NCBI RefSeq assembly: GCF_030704535.1
Contig: NC_081822.1
Location: 36,044,001 to 36,108,000, forward strand
Direction of reading: 5' to 3'
From: Vitis vinifera
Taxonomy: Eukaryota > Streptophyta > Magnoliopsida > Vitales > Vitaceae
DNA: 64,000 nt
Positions 61,387 through 64,000 of the stretch are shown here, in pieces. How positions within the stretch are numbered: position 1 is the stretch's first letter; each line of letters begins with the position of its first letter. Both the position numbers and the translations under genes were made by a program. A model generated the notes under the pieces. That model did no database searches and was not told the origin of the DNA. It was given only the letters and a program-made list of their open reading frames with translations.

Positions 61387-62164
61387 GAGGTGGCACAGGA
61401 TAAGATTATCCTCTTGAAACCGCTAAGTATGAAGGAAAAGGCCATGAAATGTTGCTTTTTCTTTGTGCTTTTTTCCGGGTTTTAGTTGGTATTTTTTGGA
61501 TGGCCGTTTTGCCTTTTTCTTTTAAGCCTTGGGGTGGGTGCATGGATGTGTGTCACTTTGTGAGTTTGTATGTCAGCAAAGAGGCACGTAAAAGGCTTCC
61601 ATCAAAGCAAAAACTAACAATTTTGTGGTTTGTCTTATCCTAGATTCGAGGTTCCACTAGATAATTCGAGTTTCGTGGAAAAGAATGTTTTCCAAGGGGG
61701 GAAAAACAAGCGTATCTAGCTTAAGCTTGGAAATAAGGTATAATTTCGCAATTGCTAATATTAAAATTAAGTTTTGTAGTGATTCTATTTAAAGTGTTTT
61801 TAGGGAAAATATTTTTTTTAAAAATATGTTTAGAAATTTTTTTTAAAAATAACCTATAAAATATTTCTTTACAAAATATTATAAGTGATTTTTTAATATT
61901 ATAAATCATTTTTTAGATGTTTAAAAGTTTGTTAATCACTTAATTTTTTTTTCAAAAACATTTTTTAAGTTAAAAACATTTTTTGAAATCATTATTAAAC
62001 GGATTCCTAAAGTAAATTTGGAAATATTTTTATTCGAAATATCTTTAATAAAAATGTTTTTTTTTTTATAGTGTTTTTAGGAGAATCACTTATAAGTGTT
62101 TTTCTAAAAAACATTATAAGTGATTTTTTAGAATTTTAAAAATGTTTCATATGATTTATCAAAT
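61387..62164. other. Upstream flank of the GDSL gene
   Basis: 61387-61720 is of mixed composition and probably promoter sequence. 61785-62160 is another short inverted-repeat MITE-like stretch (AGTGATTCTATTTAAAGTGTTTT and its inverted counterparts). No gene. Confidence 0.5.
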
Positions 62165-63161
62165 TGTAGACCCCCCGAACAGTAGCATTCTTTGGGGTGA
62201 TATTGCTTTTATTGATTTATGCTTCTGACGACCCAAAAATGAGGCTGGTGGTGGCGGCAAGATGGGACATAAGATTGATGTGGGTTGCCTAGGGCAGAAA
62301 GAAAAGGAGAGGCTGGCCAGCAGAGAAAAGAAAAGGAAAAGGGAAAAAGAGGGGCGACAGCTTGGAGCAGGGCAGAGCAGAGGAAGAGGGGAGGGACTCA
62401 GGCATTTTTCTGATTGGTTCCTGCTAGGAGAGAGCTCTTCCAGGTGCGAATATTATGGATCTTCTGTTTGTATTTTCTTGTTGCATTGTTCTTCATGCAT
62501 TTTCCTTGACGTCTTTAGCTTTTATTCACTGTTTGGATGCAACTTTTCTGCTACTCTCTCGTTTTTTTTTTATGATTTTCACTTGAGGATATTTATGCAT
62601 ATGAGAGCATCAGAATCATACATATATTCTCTGTCCTTCCCTGTACGTGGAGCTTGGAGCATGCATGGATATCTCTATCTCTCTCTACCCGCACCCTCAT
62701 GCATGTGTCCATCTAAACATACCGCCCAAAACCCATTCTTTCTCTGTATCCTCATGTCCTTCATCCACTCCTACCCTCCATTTTTCCTCCTCATTTTCCT
62801 CTCATTTTTCTCACCCCTCAAAACACCAGAAGAAAACGTCTACCAGGACAGCAGCCGGAGATGCTCAAAACTCCAACCCCATTTCGAGCCTAGCGCCAAA
62901 GCTCCAAAATCCCAGCAAATGGAGAGCCTCGGATGCAGTTCTGGGAGCATGAGGCTCTCTTGCGGTGCTCCGGCGAGTCCCATGCACCTCGCGTTCTGCG
63001 TGAAGGTGCCGCCATCAACTCTCCCCTCATCGTCGCCGCCCTTTGAAGCCACTCTACCCAGCCCGCCCGCTATAGGAACTCGGTGGTAGCAGCATTGTCG
63101 GCGACGCACGCGGCAAACTCTCCCCCAGACGGCCAGGTTCGACCGAGGAAGCGTCCTCGGA

Positions 63162-63250
63162 CGCCGACACCAGGCTGCGGCTGCTGGCTCCACTCCCGGG
63201 CGCCGACACCAGGCCGCAGCTGTTGGCTCCACTCCCGGACGCCGACGTTG
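63162..63250. repeat. 39-bp GC-rich minisatellite, about 2.3 copies
   Basis: CGCCGACACCAGG starts at 63162 and 63201, and a truncated CGCCGACG at 63240, so the period is 39. Because 39 is divisible by three, all frames stay open across it; the plus frame shows a 13-residue periodicity (RTPTPGCGCWLHS, RAPTPGRSCWLHS). Confidence 0.85.
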
Positions 63251-63469
63251 GAACACGACGGAGTGGGTGGCGTAATCGAGGCGGCGGGATGGAAAGTTGG
63301 CAGCTTGGACCAACTCCGAGGACCTCTGGCGACGCCTCTCTCACCTCCGCTTTCTCCATCATAGTCTTCTTGAGGTGAAGAAGAAGAGCGTGGCTGAAGG
63401 GCCCAAAGAGAAAATGAGTATGGATTTGGATTTTAGTGGGTTGGGCCCAAAAGAGAAGCCCAAGTTTGT

Positions 63470-63630
63470 GAAGGCTTTAATTGCCTTGGGCTTGCCCATT
63501 GACACCTTTGGACTTGGGCTTGGATTGGGGCACTAGGCCCAAGTTGGTGATGGATTATTGTATTAGGCTTGCCCAATGAAGACATTGGACTTGGGCTTGA
63601 ATTGGAGCCCAGGCCCAGTTTGTGTGGATG
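63470..63630. repeat. Imperfect direct duplication rich in GGGCTTG/GGCCCA
   Basis: GGGCTTGCCCATTGACACCTTTGGACTTGGGCTTGG (about 63488) recurs as AGGCTTGCCCAATGAAGACATTGGACTTGGGCTTGA (about 63566). Both continue into AGGCCCA-GTTTGTG/AGGCCCAAGTTGGTG-type text. The period is ~78. Confidence 0.75.
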
Positions 63631-63671
63631 ATAGGCTCCGTGCCAATCCTTCAAAAGAAAAAATCCTAAGT

Positions 63672-64000
63672 TCAATTTAATACTTCAAAATCTTTGTTTA
63701 AATCATATTTTTATAAATCACATGATTATCCCTTATTTATTATATATTCAAAGTCCAATCTATAAATCAAAATCACATGTTTTAATTTAATTCTTCAAAT
63801 GCTCTTTTAAATCTCATATTTATCAACTAGAATTATTATCTTATATTCTCCTATTTTACTTATACCAATCCTTCAAAAATCTCATGCTTTGATTTAATTC
63901 TTCAAATACTTGTTTAAATCTCATTTTCATAAAATCAAATCATCATCCCGTATTATTAGTTATTCGAATTCTAATCCATTAAGAAAATCCCATGTCATAA
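63672..64000. repeat. AT-rich ~108-bp tandem repeat, three units, open at right edge
   Basis: Units start near 63675 (TTTAATACTTCAAAATC), 63786 (TTTAATTCTTCAAATGCTC) and 63893 (TTTAATTCTTCAAATACTTG). Each is followed by TTTAAATC(T)CATATTT or a close variant, then an ATTATC/ATCATC phrase and CAATC. Similarity is ~75-85% by eye. Confidence 0.75.

Larger units (their letters stand above)
62165..64000 (+). mobile_element. Possible start of a long LTR, running off the right edge
   Basis: At 62165 AT-rich flank gives way to TGTAGACCCCCCGAACAG, a TG-starting end similar to long-LTR retrotransposon termini I recall. From there composition stays different: purine-rich to 62400, CT-rich around 62670-62830, then GC-rich to 63360 with a 39-bp minisatellite. 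A GGCCCAAG-rich imperfect duplication (63400-63640) and a ~108-bp AT-rich tandem repeat (63670-64000) follow. Nested repeats inside a composite segment are common in long LTRs. No matching second LTR, primer-binding site or coding domain is in the window. The 275-codon plus-strand ORF at 62262-63089 is compositionally mixed and matches no family I know. Confidence 0.4.

Noticed and set aside
62262..63089. 275-codon plus-strand ORF, the longest in the window
   Set aside because: It changes from Lys/Arg/Glu-rich to hydrophobic/Cys-rich to Pro/Ser-rich with no domain, follows tracts of simple composition, and lies in a repeat-rich segment. I recognise no family, so I do not call a gene.
1..64000. 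CRISPR arrays, bacterial operons, phage or integrated virus genes
   Set aside because: Splicing, composition and gene families show plant nuclear DNA; I found no regularly spaced repeats, reverse transcriptase, capsid or integrase coding sequence.

Overview
This is plant nuclear DNA, very probably from a dicot and most like grapevine (Vitis). The reasons are the extreme A+T richness between genes, small exons with GT-AG introns, plant-specific families (auxin response factor, Whirly, ODB1/RAD52-1, plant GDSL lipase), and many short inverted-repeat transposons. The species is an inference; the eukaryotic plant origin is clear. I assembled six genes by finding exons on the minus strand and checking that reading phase is kept across every junction. 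All six lie on the minus strand, five of them complete.

Layout from left to right. 328-3195: first four coding exons of a TAD3-like tRNA adenosine deaminase subunit; the rest lies beyond the left edge. 3240-10200: AT-rich spacer dominated by an old tandem duplication of a ~2.8 kb unit, with a fold-back repeat between the copies. 10268-16111: complete eight-exon Whirly gene (WHY2-like, mitochondrial). 16112-20422: spacer with a tRNA-derived SINE bounded by a perfect 10-bp target duplication. 20423-25788: fourteen-exon class-B auxin response factor with a single-base frameshift in exon 11, one GC-AG intron, a long alternating purine-pyrimidine tract, and an intron-containing leader with a predicted spliced upstream ORF. 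26850-34824: AT-rich spacer. 34825-38343: six-exon ARP1-like RRM protein. 38344-53007: a ~14.7 kb stretch with no recognised gene but several MITEs. 53008-56847: four-exon RAD52-1/ODB1 gene with a telo-box/site II promoter. 58400-61319: five-exon secreted GDSL esterase/lipase. 62165-64000: an abrupt shift in composition with nested tandem repeats, possibly the start of a long LTR running off the right edge.

Functionally the genes are mostly independent. One link stands out: WHY2 and ODB1/RAD52-1, about 37 kb apart on the same strand, are both mitochondrial single-stranded-DNA-binding proteins of recombination and repair. I found no new multi-gene system. The items most worth checking are the ARF frameshift, the spliced uORF, the WHY2-ODB1 proximity, and the repeat structures at 3.7-9.5 kb and 62.2-64 kb.
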